DNA of 52,482 nucleotides from Gemmatimonadota bacterium. Its GTDB lineage: Bacteria; Gemmatimonadota; Gemmatimonadetes; Palauibacterales; KS3-K002. Below are positions 24,495 through 34,600 of this stretch, in pieces. The translations under genes were made by a program, and so were the position numbers. The stretch lies in assembly GCA_020344215.1 (NCBI GenBank), contig CP070815.1:2864916-2917397 (forward strand), in the 5' to 3' direction. The notes beneath the pieces are model-generated. The model was not told the DNA's origin. It saw nothing but the letters and a program-made list of their open reading frames with translations, and ran no database searches. Numbering within the stretch: the stretch's first letter is position 1; every line of letters begins with the position of its first letter.

Positions 24495-24968
24495 TCCACT
24501 CTCCTTTCCGGTTAAAATGAGTTCGCCGCTAGCCGAAGATTGTTCTTACATGACGAAGGCAGACTGCGGAGATCTTGGCGGCGCGCGCGCCGATGCGTCG
24601 CCCCGGCTCCGCCTTATGTCGGTGTGTCTCGGCTCTGAGTGTTTGGTGATTACGCGGACCGGGCACGACGGCAGGCCGGCCCGCAAAGGCAGTGCATGCT
24701 TGAGCTACTGGCATGGCTGAGGCCCCTAGAGCGGCGGGAATAGGCTCCACGACCGTCCTCAGACCAACCCCCAGGGTGAAAATATGGGGGCTCGGCCGAG
24801 TCGACGACAGACCTGGCGGGCCCCAGCGCGGCGCTCCGTCGACGGGCGAAGTCGGAAACCAGACTCGTTGCGGCAGAGCCGTGATCGGCGGATAATAGAT
24901 GGCACCACCACCATGGGCGGCGCGCAACCGCAGCTGCCAGGCTCGCCGTCGGTCAGGAGGGAGATCCG
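24495..24968. other. Divergent intergenic region (474 bp)
   Basis: Non-coding spacer between the lipoprotein operon (leftward) and the 325-aa protein (rightward). It should hold promoters for both. It contains the lipoprotein's Shine-Dalgarno (complement of 24500-24508) and, at its right end, AGGAGGG before the next start. A 68-codon frame starting near 24514 has no ribosome binding site and no recognisable product. I see no repeat, RNA gene or convincing promoter pair. Confidence 0.5.
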
Positions 24969-25946
24969 ATGAACGCCACTGAAGCGAGGGCCCTCGCCGC
25001 GAAGTACGCCCCGGTTCTGGCCCAGAAGGTCAGCCGCGAGTGGGCGCTGGCCGACCAGATCGCACCCGTCGATCTCGCCGGCTCCTTCACGACAGTCGCT
25101 GACAACCCGGACGTGCTATTCGCGATGGACGATGATGAGGTTATCGATGCCAGGGTTTACTGGAGCGTGTGTGAGACCAGCACGCACTACTTCCTGGCCT
25201 ACGCGGTCTACCATGTGCTGGACTGGTGGAAGCGCTACAAGCCGAAGGATCTCTACAACCTGATCAGGGACAGCCTCGACGAGCACATACACGACCTGGA
25301 AGGCGCGCTGCTCGTGGTGACGAAGAAGCCGGCCGGCCTGGTGGACGGTTTGGTCACCGTGGCGCACAACAACTTCTATCTCTATACGGAGCCGCGTCGG
25401 CCATCCGCTGTGGGTAAGTCGTCGCCGCTGTCGAGTAAGAGTCTGCGGGTCGTGAAGTTCAATGAGACAGTCGACGGGAACATCTGGCTCGACGGGACGA
25501 CGCAGCGCGTAAAGCTCTACGTCGAGTCGCGCGGGCATGGGATTCGAGGGGACCACAAAGGCTGGGGCGGCGGTGACGAGACCTGGTACTACCGTCCCGA
25601 AGTAGAGAGCGCAGCGCCCGGGACTTTCGACAAGGAGGAGAACACCCGGGTACTGGGGTACGAGCTCGTTGACATCTTCGCGGCAGGCGGGCTGTGGGAT
25701 CACCGCTTCAACAGCCGGACGCTCCGGCAGAACAAGGACGGGAAGTGGGGGCTCGTCTACCGGGAGAAGAACCGGCTGCGCGGCGGCGCGGCGAATCCGC
25801 CCTGGTCATGGAACGATCATAACGACACGAGTCCGCTGGGGGAGATCATCACCGACCCGGCGCGCTTCATCTCTCGCTACGCCCAGGGCTGGGGGCCGGT
25901 GAGCACGCAGTACGTCTACAACCCCTACCAGGACATCGGAGAGTAG
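24969..25946 (+). CDS. Cytoplasmic protein of unknown function
   Basis: 325-residue soluble protein, without signal peptide or membrane helix. Conserved-looking features are clustered: DARVYWSVCETSTHYFLAYAVYH, HIHDLEGALLVV, AHNNFYLY and YVESRGHGIRGDH, rich in His, Asp, Trp and Tyr as in a metal- or carbohydrate-binding site. The HxHD-L-E box vaguely recalls the GHRHDWE box of necrosis-inducing NPP1 proteins and Vps62-like proteins, which is not enough to assign a function. The start is firm (AGGAGGG 7 nt before the ATG). It stands alone; the following gene begins 107 nt downstream after paired inverted repeats. Confidence 0.75.
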   Translation: MNATEARALAAKYAPVLAQKVSREWALADQIAPVDLAGSFTTVADNPDVLFAMDDDEVIDARVYWSVCETSTHYFLAYAVYHVLDWWKRYKPKDLYNLIRDSLDEHIHDLEGALLVVTKKPAGLVDGLVTVAHNNFYLYTEPRRPSAVGKSSPLSSKSLRVVKFNETVDGNIWLDGTTQRVKLYVESRGHGIRGDHKGWGGGDETWYYRPEVESAAPGTFDKEENTRVLGYELVDIFAAGGLWDHRFNSRTLRQNKDGKWGLVYREKNRLRGGAANPPWSWNDHNDTSPLGEIITDPARFISRYAQGWGPVSTQYVYNPYQDIGE

Positions 25947-26001
25947 CAGCGCTGCGGCTGGGAAGGCCGCGGAGTGGCTAACGCGACCGAGCCTCCCTAT
26001 T

Positions 26002-26037
26002 CTTCCGGGAGACCTGCCGATTAGCCCGGAAGTCTCC
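26002..26037. promoter_or_regulatory. Overlapping inverted repeats, possible switch or terminator
   Basis: Two mutually exclusive pairings overlap. CTTCCGGG (26002-26009) can pair with CCCGGAAG (26025-26032) as a perfect 8-bp stem; GGAGAC (26008-26013) can pair with GTCTCC (26032-26037) as a 6-bp stem. The element sits 17 nt before the start of the outer-membrane gene at 26054 and 55 nt after the stop of the previous gene, so it could end the first transcript or control the second. Confidence 0.4.
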
Positions 26038-26053
26038 ACTCAAATCTATAGGT

Positions 26054-28111
26054 ATGATTTGTAAGCTGCTCGCAGTCCTGGCGCTTGGCGCGTTGACGCC
26101 GCTCACACCGGCGCCGGCGCCCGACTCCCTATTCGTGATACAGGCGGTGAGAACCGCCGCGGCGCCTACGATCGATGGGGCCATCGAGGAAGGGGAGTGG
26201 AAGGACGCGGCGATAGCCGAGAACTTCATCCAGTTCCAGCCGCACGTCGGCGAGCCCTCGGTGGTCTTCTCCCAGGCGCTGGTCATGTATGATTCGACCG
26301 CGCTCTACGTCGCCTTTCGACTCTACGACTCCGAGCCCCCGACGGCCCAGCTCACGCGGCGCGATGCCGAGCTGATGAGCGACGACGCAGCCGTCATCCT
26401 GCTCGACAGCCACCATGACAGGCGCTCCGGCTACTTCTTCGTGACCAATGCCCTGGGCACCCAGGCCGATGGTCAGATCAGGGACGACGGCCGTACGGTC
26501 GATGAGACATGGGACGCGACCTGGAGTTCCGCGGCGCAGGTGTCGGATTCGGGCTGGACGGCCGAGTTCGCCATACCCTTCGTCTCCTTGAGCTACACCG
26601 CCGGCGACGATGTCACCTGGGGCATCAACCTCGGTCGCAGTCGCCGACGCACGCTGGAGACTAGCTACTGGGCGGGTCCACTCGAGGCCGAGGCCCGCAT
26701 GTCGCAGGCGGGATCCCTTGTCGGACTCCCGGTGGCTCCGCCGGCGCGCCGCTACCGTGTGATCCCCTACGGGCTCTCGCGGGTCGAGGAACACAGGCAT
26801 ACCGACTGGCAAGCCGGCTTCGACGCACGCTACGCGGTCACGCCGGAGATGGCGGCGTTCCTTACCGTGAATCCCGATTTCGCCATCATCGAGGCGGACC
26901 AGGAGCGGGTGAACCTGACGCGCTTCGAGTTGGCGCTCGACGAGAAGCGGCCCTTCTTCCTGGAGAGCGCCCAGCAGTTCCGGCAGCGCATCCGCACATT
27001 CTACACCCGGCGCATCTCCGACGTCAGGGTCGGTGGCCAGGTTCTCGGTAAGCAGGGCCCTTGGACGTTGACGGGGATCGCGACCTGGTCGGAGGTGGCG
27101 GTCGAGCCGCCCGCACCGGGCGAGCCCGAGGTGGAGCCGCCAGAGGCGACCTACGGCATCGCCCGGGCACAGCGTGACGTGTTCGGCTCGTCGAACGTGG
27201 CGCTGATGGCCGCCAACCGTACGCTGGACGGCGAACACCAGGGCTCCCTGAGCACCGACGCCACTCTCTTCTTCACCAGAACCTTCGGGATGACCGCGCA
27301 GCTGGCACAGAGTTGGGGCCCGTTCAACGACGGTACCTGGGCCTACTTTATCCGCCCGGCCTTCGATTCACCGACCAGCCACTTCCACGTCCGCTACACC
27401 CACCTGGGCGATCACTTCGCCGACAACGTCAACGTCGTCGGGTTCATTCGTGACGACGACAGGCGCGAGCTCGATTCGGCGCTCGACCACACGTTCTGGA
27501 TCCGCGCCGGGCCGTTCGAGCGCATCGAATACGGCTCTAACTACAACATCTATTGGAGCCAGCAGGATACTCTGCGTAGCTGGCAGATCGATCAGGAGCT
27601 GGAGATCCAGTTGCGCAGTCTCTGGTCCCTGGAGCTGGAGTATCAGGAGGAGTTCAAGCGCTTCGAGAAGAAGTACCGCAACCGTCACGTCGGGCTCGAG
27701 CTGGGCTACAACACCCGGCAGTTCCAGTCGGTCCGCGCTGGCATCCGAGCCGGCCGGAACTTCGACGCCGATTTCCAGCTGTGGACCGCGACGGCCGCTA
27801 TCAAGCCGACCGCCCAGCTGTCGCTGGAGTACGAGCTGGAGCGCCTCGTGCTCCACCCGGACCCTGAGGACGAGAGTACCTGGATCCACGTCATCCGCGC
27901 CGACCAGTTCTTTACTCCGGATCTCTACTTAAAGGTCTTCTTCCAGACGAACTCGAAGAACGACCGGGAGAACATTCAGGCCGTGTTCGTCTACCGCTAT
28001 CGCCCGCCCTTCGGCACCCTGCAGCTGGCCTACCAGCGCGGTACGGCGGAGTTCGACGAGCCCTCCCAGCAGGGGAACACCTTCTTCTTCAAGGTCACCG
28101 CCGTATTCTGA
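26054..28111 (+). CDS. Outer-membrane protein with CBM9-like domain (DUF5916 type)
   Basis: 685-residue exported protein. Signal peptide about 1-22, then a CBM9-like beta domain (about 30-210) with the characteristic IDGAIEEGEWKDA, ALYVAFRLYD and AVILLDSHHDRRSGYFFVTNALGTQ segments. The rest alternates charged/aromatic beta strands typical of a beta-barrel, and the C-terminus ends in Phe (VTAVF), a signal for outer-membrane assembly. The family is common in Bacteroidota, Gemmatimonadota and Acidobacteriota; its function is unknown, perhaps carbohydrate binding or uptake. The ATG at 26054 has only a weak AGGT before it, but it begins the signal peptide. Ends 14 bp from a convergent gene. Confidence 0.87.
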   Translation: MICKLLAVLALGALTPLTPAPAPDSLFVIQAVRTAAAPTIDGAIEEGEWKDAAIAENFIQFQPHVGEPSVVFSQALVMYDSTALYVAFRLYDSEPPTAQLTRRDAELMSDDAAVILLDSHHDRRSGYFFVTNALGTQADGQIRDDGRTVDETWDATWSSAAQVSDSGWTAEFAIPFVSLSYTAGDDVTWGINLGRSRRRTLETSYWAGPLEAEARMSQAGSLVGLPVAPPARRYRVIPYGLSRVEEHRHTDWQAGFDARYAVTPEMAAFLTVNPDFAIIEADQERVNLTRFELALDEKRPFFLESAQQFRQRIRTFYTRRISDVRVGGQVLGKQGPWTLTGIATWSEVAVEPPAPGEPEVEPPEATYGIARAQRDVFGSSNVALMAANRTLDGEHQGSLSTDATLFFTRTFGMTAQLAQSWGPFNDGTWAYFIRPAFDSPTSHFHVRYTHLGDHFADNVNVVGFIRDDDRRELDSALDHTFWIRAGPFERIEYGSNYNIYWSQQDTLRSWQIDQELEIQLRSLWSLELEYQEEFKRFEKKYRNRHVGLELGYNTRQFQSVRAGIRAGRNFDADFQLWTATAAIKPTAQLSLEYELERLVLHPDPEDESTWIHVIRADQFFTPDLYLKVFFQTNSKNDRENIQAVFVYRYRPPFGTLQLAYQRGTAEFDEPSQQGNTFFFKVTAVF

Positions 28112-28125
28112 GGAGGCGATGCGGC

Positions 28126-29280
28126 TTAGAGGCCGCCGGTGTGGGGCAGCAAGGCCTCGAAATTGCCGAACATGGGATGCCCGGGGAAGGCGGTCCTCAG
28201 CTCACGGTAGTTGACGTCCAGAAGGTTGTCCTGGGGTATGATGACCCGATCGAGATGCCCTTGGAAGACGGCCTTCATGTCCCGCCACGCTTCCTCGAGA
28301 TCGGCCGACAGTTCGAACACCGGCGTCGGGAAGTCGCTCCCGAAGACGAGCGATCCCTCCGGCAACTCCCGGATCCGCTCAAAGAACGGTTGCCGGAACG
28401 GCGTCGCGCAGGCGGAGACATCAGCCAGGGCGCGGCCGCTGCCCGCTGTGGCCTGTCGGTACCGTTCGAGGTAGCGGCGTACCGTCTTGAGGTCGGAATG
28501 CTCGAAGATCCGCTTCAGGAGTCTTCCCGAGAAGTAGGGCAGGCCGCAGTGCGCGAAGATGATGACCGCGCCGGCCGACAGAGCGGTATCCAGGGTCTCG
28601 GCGATCTTCTCCGTCTCGGGCCGGTACCAGCGCCTGCTGGGCCGACGTAGAGAGTTCCAGAGGTCGTCCCACCAGCTCCACGAAAGGAAGTCATACGACC
28701 TGGCCTTCGCGTCGGTCGTCGGTATGGCGTATTCCGGTCCCACGTGCAGCAACAGGGGCAGTGGTCGGCCCTCGGGCCCAGCGCTGGCCAGACCCAGCGT
28801 AGCGGCTCGGACCCGCGAATCGGCGAGGTTGATCTGCTGGCTCGAAGGTAGCCACTTGAGCAGCGCCGCACCCTGATCGGTGTACTTCTTGACCCGGTCT
28901 GTGAAATCGGGATCGTACGGGTGCACGGATGCACCGAGCAGGATCTTGTCGCCGAGCTCGCGTCGCAGATCCAGCACGTAGTCGTTGTCCACCCACATGT
29001 ACGACTTGTCTTCGCGTCGCTGGCCCGAGCGGTCGTAGACCGGATCCATGGCCAGACAGACGACGTGATCGAGGCTGCACTCGTCGATCGTTCGCAGCGT
29101 CTTCTCGCGCAGCGTGTCGTCGCTCAAGTGGCTAGGGTCGATGCGGGCGTAGAGTAGGAAGATCTTGAAGGCGAGCTGACGCTGGTACCACGGGTCGAGC
29201 CTACCCCAGTGCGGGTACTTGTCGCCGAGCAGGCCGATATGGAAATGCATGTCGATGACTTTGCCGTCAGATTCGCCCAT
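28126..29280 (-). CDS. Amidohydrolase-family metal-dependent hydrolase
   Basis: 384-residue TIM-barrel hydrolase. The metal-binding HxH is VIDMHFHIG (H12, H14), with later conserved pieces LLGASVHPYD, LLLHVGPEY, IIFAHCGLPYF and LVFGSDFPTP (a conserved Asp near the metal). This arrangement is that of the amidohydrolase-2 / TIM-barrel group. No signal peptide, so it is cytoplasmic. The substrate is unknown; decarboxylases and lactonases of the same fold share the motifs. Start at 29280; a 275-bp divergent spacer separates it from pepD. Confidence 0.85.
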   Translation of the reverse strand: MGESDGKVIDMHFHIGLLGDKYPHWGRLDPWYQRQLAFKIFLLYARIDPSHLSDDTLREKTLRTIDECSLDHVVCLAMDPVYDRSGQRREDKSYMWVDNDYVLDLRRELGDKILLGASVHPYDPDFTDRVKKYTDQGAALLKWLPSSQQINLADSRVRAATLGLASAGPEGRPLPLLLHVGPEYAIPTTDAKARSYDFLSWSWWDDLWNSLRRPSRRWYRPETEKIAETLDTALSAGAVIIFAHCGLPYFSGRLLKRIFEHSDLKTVRRYLERYRQATAGSGRALADVSACATPFRQPFFERIRELPEGSLVFGSDFPTPVFELSADLEEAWRDMKAVFQGHLDRVIIPQDNLLDVNYRELRTAFPGHPMFGNFEALLPHTGGL

Positions 29281-29555
29281 CCCTGCCTACCGGAAGCGCT
29301 GGGTCGCAGAGGCAATGTGTGAAGGTCGCTAATAAAGATGACTCTCAGGGCGGCGCGGGCAATCGCCTGGTCGATGGCGAACGGACGTTGCTCCCCGGCG
29401 GTGGCCCCCTCATCTTGTGCTGCGAGCCCCATTCCAGGACGGAATCAAGACCATCGCTGGGGATACCTGGCCTCCCAGGTCCCGGCTCGTGCAGCTGTCT
29501 CGCCGTCGGGCGCCGCTCGGCGCGGCGCGTACCGCTGAGCCTGGAGGATTCCGAG

Positions 29556-31013
29556 ATGTCTGAAGCGATTGCTGGATTGAAGCCCGAAGCTGTCTGGAGG
29601 TACTTCGCCGAGATCAGCCGTATCCCGCGCGGCTCGAAGAATGAGCAGCAGATCTCGGACTATGTCGTGGGGGTGGCCGAGCGGCTCGGCCTCGAGGCCA
29701 AGCAGGACGGGACGCTGAACGTGGTGGTCAAGAAACCAGCCTCCGCCGGGCGCGAGGGTGTCCCGACTGTCTGCCTGCAGGGTCACCTCGACATGGTCTG
29801 CGAGAAGAACAAGGGCGTCGAGCACGACTTCGAGAAGGACCCCATCGAGCTCGTCCGCGAGGGGAATGTCCTGAGGGCGAACGGGACGACCTTGGGTGCG
29901 GACAACGGTATCGCCGTCGCCACCAACCTGGCGATCATGGAGGATCGTTCGCTGGAGCACGGGCCCCTCGAGTTCCTGTTCACCGTCGACGAGGAGACCG
30001 GGCTGACGGGCGCCGGCTTCCTGAAGCCCGGCTTCGTCGAGAGCAGGACCCTCCTCAACCTCGACTCCGAGGAGGAAGGCGAAATCTTCGTCGGCTGCTC
30101 CGGCGGCCGCGACACGTCGGGCACCTGGAGAGTGAACTTCATGCGGGCGCCGGGCGGCTCGGTCGCTATGCGGGTCAAGGTGCAGGGACTGGTGGGTGGC
30201 CACTCGGGCCTGGAGATCGACAAGGGGCGCGGGAACTCGATCAAGACGCTGGCCCGCGTGCTCTATGGGTTGCACGAGGCCGGCGCACGCCTCTCCCACA
30301 TCGAAGGTGGCAACAAGCGGAATGCGATCCCTCGTGAGGCCGAGGCGCTGGTCTTCGTTCCCAAGGATCGGGCACGCAAGGCGCAGGCGATCGCCAACAA
30401 GTTCCACGAGTTGATCAGCGCCGAGCTCGCCACTGTCGAGCCCGACCTGTTGATCACACTGGACCGGGAGACCGGTGATGTCGAGCGGCAAGTGATCAAG
30501 AAGGACCAGCAGGAAAGAATCATCAAGGCGCTCGTCGCGCTGCCTCACGGCGTCATCAAGATGAGCGCCGATATCCCGGGGCTCGTCGAGACGTCGACCA
30601 ACGTCGCGGTGATCAGCGCGGTGAAGAGCAGCATCGTGCTGGAGACCAGCCAGCGGAGCTCGGTCGCTTCCGAGATCGATGAGATCGTCCAGACGGTCGC
30701 CACGATCCTCGAGCTGAGCGGAGCGAAAGTCGTGCAGGACTCCGGCTATCCCGGTTGGAAACCGAACCTGGACTCACCGATCCTCAAGGTCGCCAAGTCC
30801 ACCTACCAGCAGCTCTACGGCAAGATGCCCGGGGTGCAGGCTGTCCACGCCGGGCTCGAGTGCGGGATCATCGGCGAGAAGTACCCGGGGATGGACATGA
30901 TATCGTTCGGACCGACGCTGGCGGGCGTGCACTCCCCGGACGAGGTGATCTACATCGACACGGTCGGCAAGTTCTGGGACTTTCTGCTGGCGATTCTGAA
31001 GAACGTGGACTAG
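29556..31013 (+). CDS. pepD: Aminoacyl-histidine dipeptidase / cytosol non-specific dipeptidase
   Basis: 485-residue M20-family dipeptidase that hydrolyses dipeptides such as carnosine-type Xaa-His in the cytoplasm using two zinc ions. Seen: LQGHLDMVCEK with metal His77 and catalytic Asp79, GADNGIA with bridging Asp116, DEETGLTGAG with the catalytic and metal Glu at 146-147, and the lid-domain region GLVGGHSGLEIDKGRGN. Length and motif order match PepD. The start at 29556 is chosen from the GGAGG 8 nt upstream and the family N-terminus; the open frame extends back to 29319 with non-conserved sequence. Monocistronic. Confidence 0.95.
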   Translation: MSEAIAGLKPEAVWRYFAEISRIPRGSKNEQQISDYVVGVAERLGLEAKQDGTLNVVVKKPASAGREGVPTVCLQGHLDMVCEKNKGVEHDFEKDPIELVREGNVLRANGTTLGADNGIAVATNLAIMEDRSLEHGPLEFLFTVDEETGLTGAGFLKPGFVESRTLLNLDSEEEGEIFVGCSGGRDTSGTWRVNFMRAPGGSVAMRVKVQGLVGGHSGLEIDKGRGNSIKTLARVLYGLHEAGARLSHIEGGNKRNAIPREAEALVFVPKDRARKAQAIANKFHELISAELATVEPDLLITLDRETGDVERQVIKKDQQERIIKALVALPHGVIKMSADIPGLVETSTNVAVISAVKSSIVLETSQRSSVASEIDEIVQTVATILELSGAKVVQDSGYPGWKPNLDSPILKVAKSTYQQLYGKMPGVQAVHAGLECGIIGEKYPGMDMISFGPTLAGVHSPDEVIYIDTVGKFWDFLLAILKNVD

Positions 31014-31024
31014 GTAGCAGCGCC

Positions 31025-31058
31025 GGCCGGGCCGCCGCGCCTGCGGAGGGGCCCGGCC
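31025..31058. terminator. Bidirectional stem-loop terminator candidate
   Basis: GGCCGGGCC (31025-31033) pairs perfectly with GGCCCGGCC (31050-31058), with a smaller nested stem CCGC/GCGG in the loop. It lies between pepD and the convergent PrcB-like gene. No T-run. Confidence 0.6.
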
Positions 31059-31107
31059 TCGCCCGACGATATCGCGCGGGGGCTCGGATCTCGGACCGTG
31101 GCGCCCC

Positions 31108-31575
31108 CTAGCGGCAGCTCGCTCCCTCCTCGCGGCTCTGGACCCAGTCCACAGGCTCGTCGGCCGCGGGCACACTGACTATCTCGAACGGGTAGGCGTC
31201 GGTCGGGAAGCGCTGGCAGCCGACGATCGTGCGAACGAATATCTTGAAGACGTCGTCGCGGATCCCGGCGCTATCGACCTTGATCTGATCGCCTGGCGTC
31301 ATCTTGCCCGCGGCGGCGAGGATCACCATCTCCCTCGAGAAGTCGATGGCGGGACGCGCGGGCGGCGTTGGCTGCATCGATGTTGCCCGAGCCCACACAT
31401 CGCGCCATGTCGTCACGTCGCGCACGACCTCCAGAGTCGAGTCGGGGAATGCCGCGGCGTCGTCGTAGTAGAGCCGCGCACTGCTGAGCACCGGTGCCAC
31501 CGTATCGACGGGCGCCTTCGGGCAGAAACTGGCGATAAAGATCGCCCCGAGAAGGATCGGTAGTGTGAATCGCAT
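31108..31575 (-). CDS. Exported PrcB-like protein next to tssM
   Basis: 155-residue exported protein. The signal segment (about residues 2-18) ends near IASFC; Phe at -1 breaks the lipobox rule, so lipidation is doubtful. The mature part fits the PrcB C-terminal domain: VVRDVTTWRDVWARA, the PAIDFSREMVILAAAG block and a final TDAYPFEIVSVPA. PrcB-type domains act as partners in extracytoplasmic protease complexes. The gene follows tssM by 35 nt on the same strand and may be co-transcribed. A T6SS normally has a small TssJ lipoprotein contacting TssM, which is not otherwise seen here. Start: ATG at 31575 with AGGAGAG upstream; the open frame reaches 31635. Confidence 0.72.
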   Translation of the reverse strand: MRFTLPILLGAIFIASFCPKAPVDTVAPVLSSARLYYDDAAAFPDSTLEVVRDVTTWRDVWARATSMQPTPPARPAIDFSREMVILAAAGKMTPGDQIKVDSAGIRDDVFKIFVRTIVGCQRFPTDAYPFEIVSVPAADEPVDWVQSREEGASCR

Positions 31576-31610
31576 GGCTCTCCTGTGGCCAGCCACGACA
31601 CTGCGCAGGG

Positions 31611-34600
31611 CTACTGCACAATGCGGCTGACGCAACTCCTCACAGTGTTGAAGTAGTCGCGCTTCATTATCGGCGGTGTCCCCGCAAGGTTAAGCTCGGC
31701 CTCCAGGGTCACGTACTGGTCCTGCAACGGCCAGCGCCAGCGCACGATGTGCATAGAGGGGTTAGCGGCGCTGCTCTGCCAGCTCCCCTCTTGGAAGAGC
31801 CTGAATACCGCCCACGTACCGGTGAACCGGCGCAGCTCTTCCTCCCGTCCCATGAACTGACCGGACACTCTCACGAACTGCGCCTCCGGGCCGTACCAAC
31901 GGAAGATCCCGCGCGCCACGTCCGTCGGACTGAACTCCCGCGGCTGCCCGTCGACGTTGACCGTAACACGGCGAATCGACTCGGTGAAGTGGGGCCTCAG
32001 CGTGAAGCTGAACTCGGGGTCGGTCGCGCCATCCGGCCAGAGGGCATCGGAGAACTCGGCTGCACGGTTGAAGAAGCCGATAAAGCCTGAAGAGACCCTG
32101 AAGCGGGCTCCGGGACGGCGCTCAAACTGGTGCGGGCCGCGTTGGACGAGTAGGTCCTCGAGCCACTCACCGTAGAACGTCCACAACCTGCCGGTCCCGG
32201 GCTTGAAGACCGTGACGACTTCCTGCAGCGTCGCCTCGGTGGTCGCGCTCGGGTTGAAGGGGAACTTGCGGATCACCGGCTGGAGCTCCGCACAGAATAG
32301 CTGGCCTTGCCGGTTGAGATCGGCTATGGGGATGCCGCCCAACAATCTCTCGACACTGTCGATCGGCCGTCTCAGGAGTCTTTCGACGGCGCTGCCGACC
32401 TCGCCGGCTGCGCCCTCGCTCGGGAATGCTTGGGCCGCTTGCCTGGCCGCGAGCTTCGCACTGTTGATCTTCTCGTAGGTTTGGCCGATCGGCTGGTCCC
32501 GCGCACCCGATGGTGCACGCGACACCGCCTCGACGGAGACCTGAAGGGCCACCAGCGCCTCCATGTATCCCTGGTTCGCTCCTCCAATATACCGGTCCGT
32601 CATCTCCGCCGGCGTGAAGATGTGGACGGGCTCGAACGCCGGGCGGATGGCCGCCGAGTCGACCGCTGTGTTCGCGGCGACCGTGTGCAGCATCCTGAGC
32701 AGGGGAGACTGCGGACCGCTCAACTCGCCCAGCTTCGCAGCAGCGTCGCTCGTGCTCCGGAAGGAAGAGATCCTGGCGCTGTCCATGAAGGTCCGCCAGC
32801 GATCGACGTAGTCGACCAGGTAGCGGGCGCGCAAGGTATCCTCTAGGCCGAGCAGATCCCGGCCGCTGGTCAACGCTTCGCCCATGACGCAGTCCTCCGC
32901 CATGAGCAGTTCATCCACGTGCTCCAGATCTTGTTGCACGAGCGGCCAGCCGTCGGCGGTGAACGCGCCGGGGACGACGTATCGGTTCACCACGGCACCA
33001 TCGGGATCATCGAAGCGCGCCGCGCCGACCTCCTGGCTCGCCTTCGAGACCATCAACTGGTAGTTGCGATCCGCACCGCTGAACTGGTTCAGAAACGCGC
33101 GCGCTCGCCTGACGGCACGCGGGTCGTACTCGGCCACGCACGGGTGCTCCTCGTCGAAGCACAACCTCCCGGTGTAGAAATCGAACTGGCGGCGCGCGAT
33201 GTCGTCGCGCTCTGGATCGGGCGCATGCCGGTCCAGCCAGCGATCCCACAGCACGGGCGCCAGGAACGCCGAGTCGATCGGGCACGAGCCCGTCGTCATC
33301 AGGTAGGCCTTCAGCAGGTCGTAGTTCGGTTGGTACTCGCTGGTCGCCCCGGGTTCATTCGGCAAGTTGCGAAGTGAGTCGAGGAGTGTGCCGCGTGCCG
33401 GTGCCAGCATCAGGCTCTCGAAACGCTCGAAGTAGAGGTCGCGAACCAGAGGGTACAGCGCTGAGCCTTTGTACAGCCCCCAGCGCAGGCGCAGCGGCGG
33501 CCCGGCGCGCTCCCATTCGACTATCTGCTCCACGTCGCCGCGCAGGTCGTCAAGCCGCTGCAGGGCGAACGGGTCGAGCAACTCCGGCTCGATCTGTTCT
33601 TCCCTCAGCAGCTCGGCAGCCGCCGTCGTCGCACTCGCCACCAGCCTCCGGTTGCCGACGAGCGATACCGTGAAGCAGGTATTGAGTAACAGGCAGAAGG
33701 CGATGCCCGTGGCGAGCGCCGTGCGCCGCCACAGGTTGAGGCGCGCGCTGCTCTGCGTGACGCCCATCGCCATCCGGTCGCGCAGGATCACGTCCCTGAG
33801 CAAATGCTCGAGGAAGATCCACTGCGGTATCTTCCTCGAGCCCGGTGCCGCTGCGCCCGCCCGCTCGATCTCCGCTTGATGTCGGCGCGGGTCGAACACC
33901 TGGGTGGCTGCGATGCGATCTGCGTCGCCGGTCGGGGCGACCTGGGGTGTGTCGACTGATGCAGCGTCGCTGACGACAACGGCGCGCACACCGGTGAAGT
34001 AGAAGCCGCGGAGAACGGGGCTCACCTTGAGCTGGCTGGGCCTGCAGAGGTCCACGAGGAACTGCGAGGTCAGCGAGCCGATCTTCCGGAACTCGCGCGG
34101 GAACTCGTAGACGCCGCCTTGGCGCTCGCTGTCCGCTTCGCGTCGCAGGAGCGGTAGACGCTTCTCGGCTAGGGAGTCGAAGGCACGCTGGAAGGCCTCG
34201 CTCACCCGCTCGTACTCGCGGTCGGCGGACCGCTTGCCCGCGTCGTGCGCCGGCCAGCGCAGTGTTGCCCCCAGTACTTGCTGCGCCTCGTCGCGTGAGA
34301 GATTGCGCACGTATTCAGCGAAGAACGGTATCCTGTCCGCCTTCGTGAATAGCACGTAGACCGGCAACTGGGTCCCCAAGCCGTGGGCCAGATCCACGAG
34401 AATGTCGCGCAGCTCGCGTGCCGCTGTCGGTACGGTCGAGGCGGCATCCGGCTTCAACAGCTCCTCGCAGCTGAAGCAGACGACGGCGACCCTGGGGGCC
34501 GGGGCGCGCCCCGAGAATGCGGCGGCGAGAGTGTGCGATCGCACGAAGCTGATCAGGCGCGCCAGTCGTGATGGCTCGGCTGTGAACGCCCCGCCGAGCT

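Noticed and set aside
24514..24720. 68-codon frame in the spacer before the 325-aa protein
   Set aside because: No ribosome binding site, no recognisable composition or motif, partly antisense to the lipoprotein's leader.
28121..28136. GCGGC/GCCGC hairpin between the DUF5916-like gene and the amidohydrolase
   Set aside because: Only 5-6 bp, partly inside the amidohydrolase coding region, not above chance.
29319..29555. N-terminal extension of PepD from 29319
   Set aside because: Low-complexity sequence, no family match; the GGAGG before 29556 marks the proper start.
31520..31575. Lipobox in the PrcB-like protein
   Set aside because: The residue before Cys is Phe; the -1 position needs Gly, Ala or Ser, so lipidation is unlikely.
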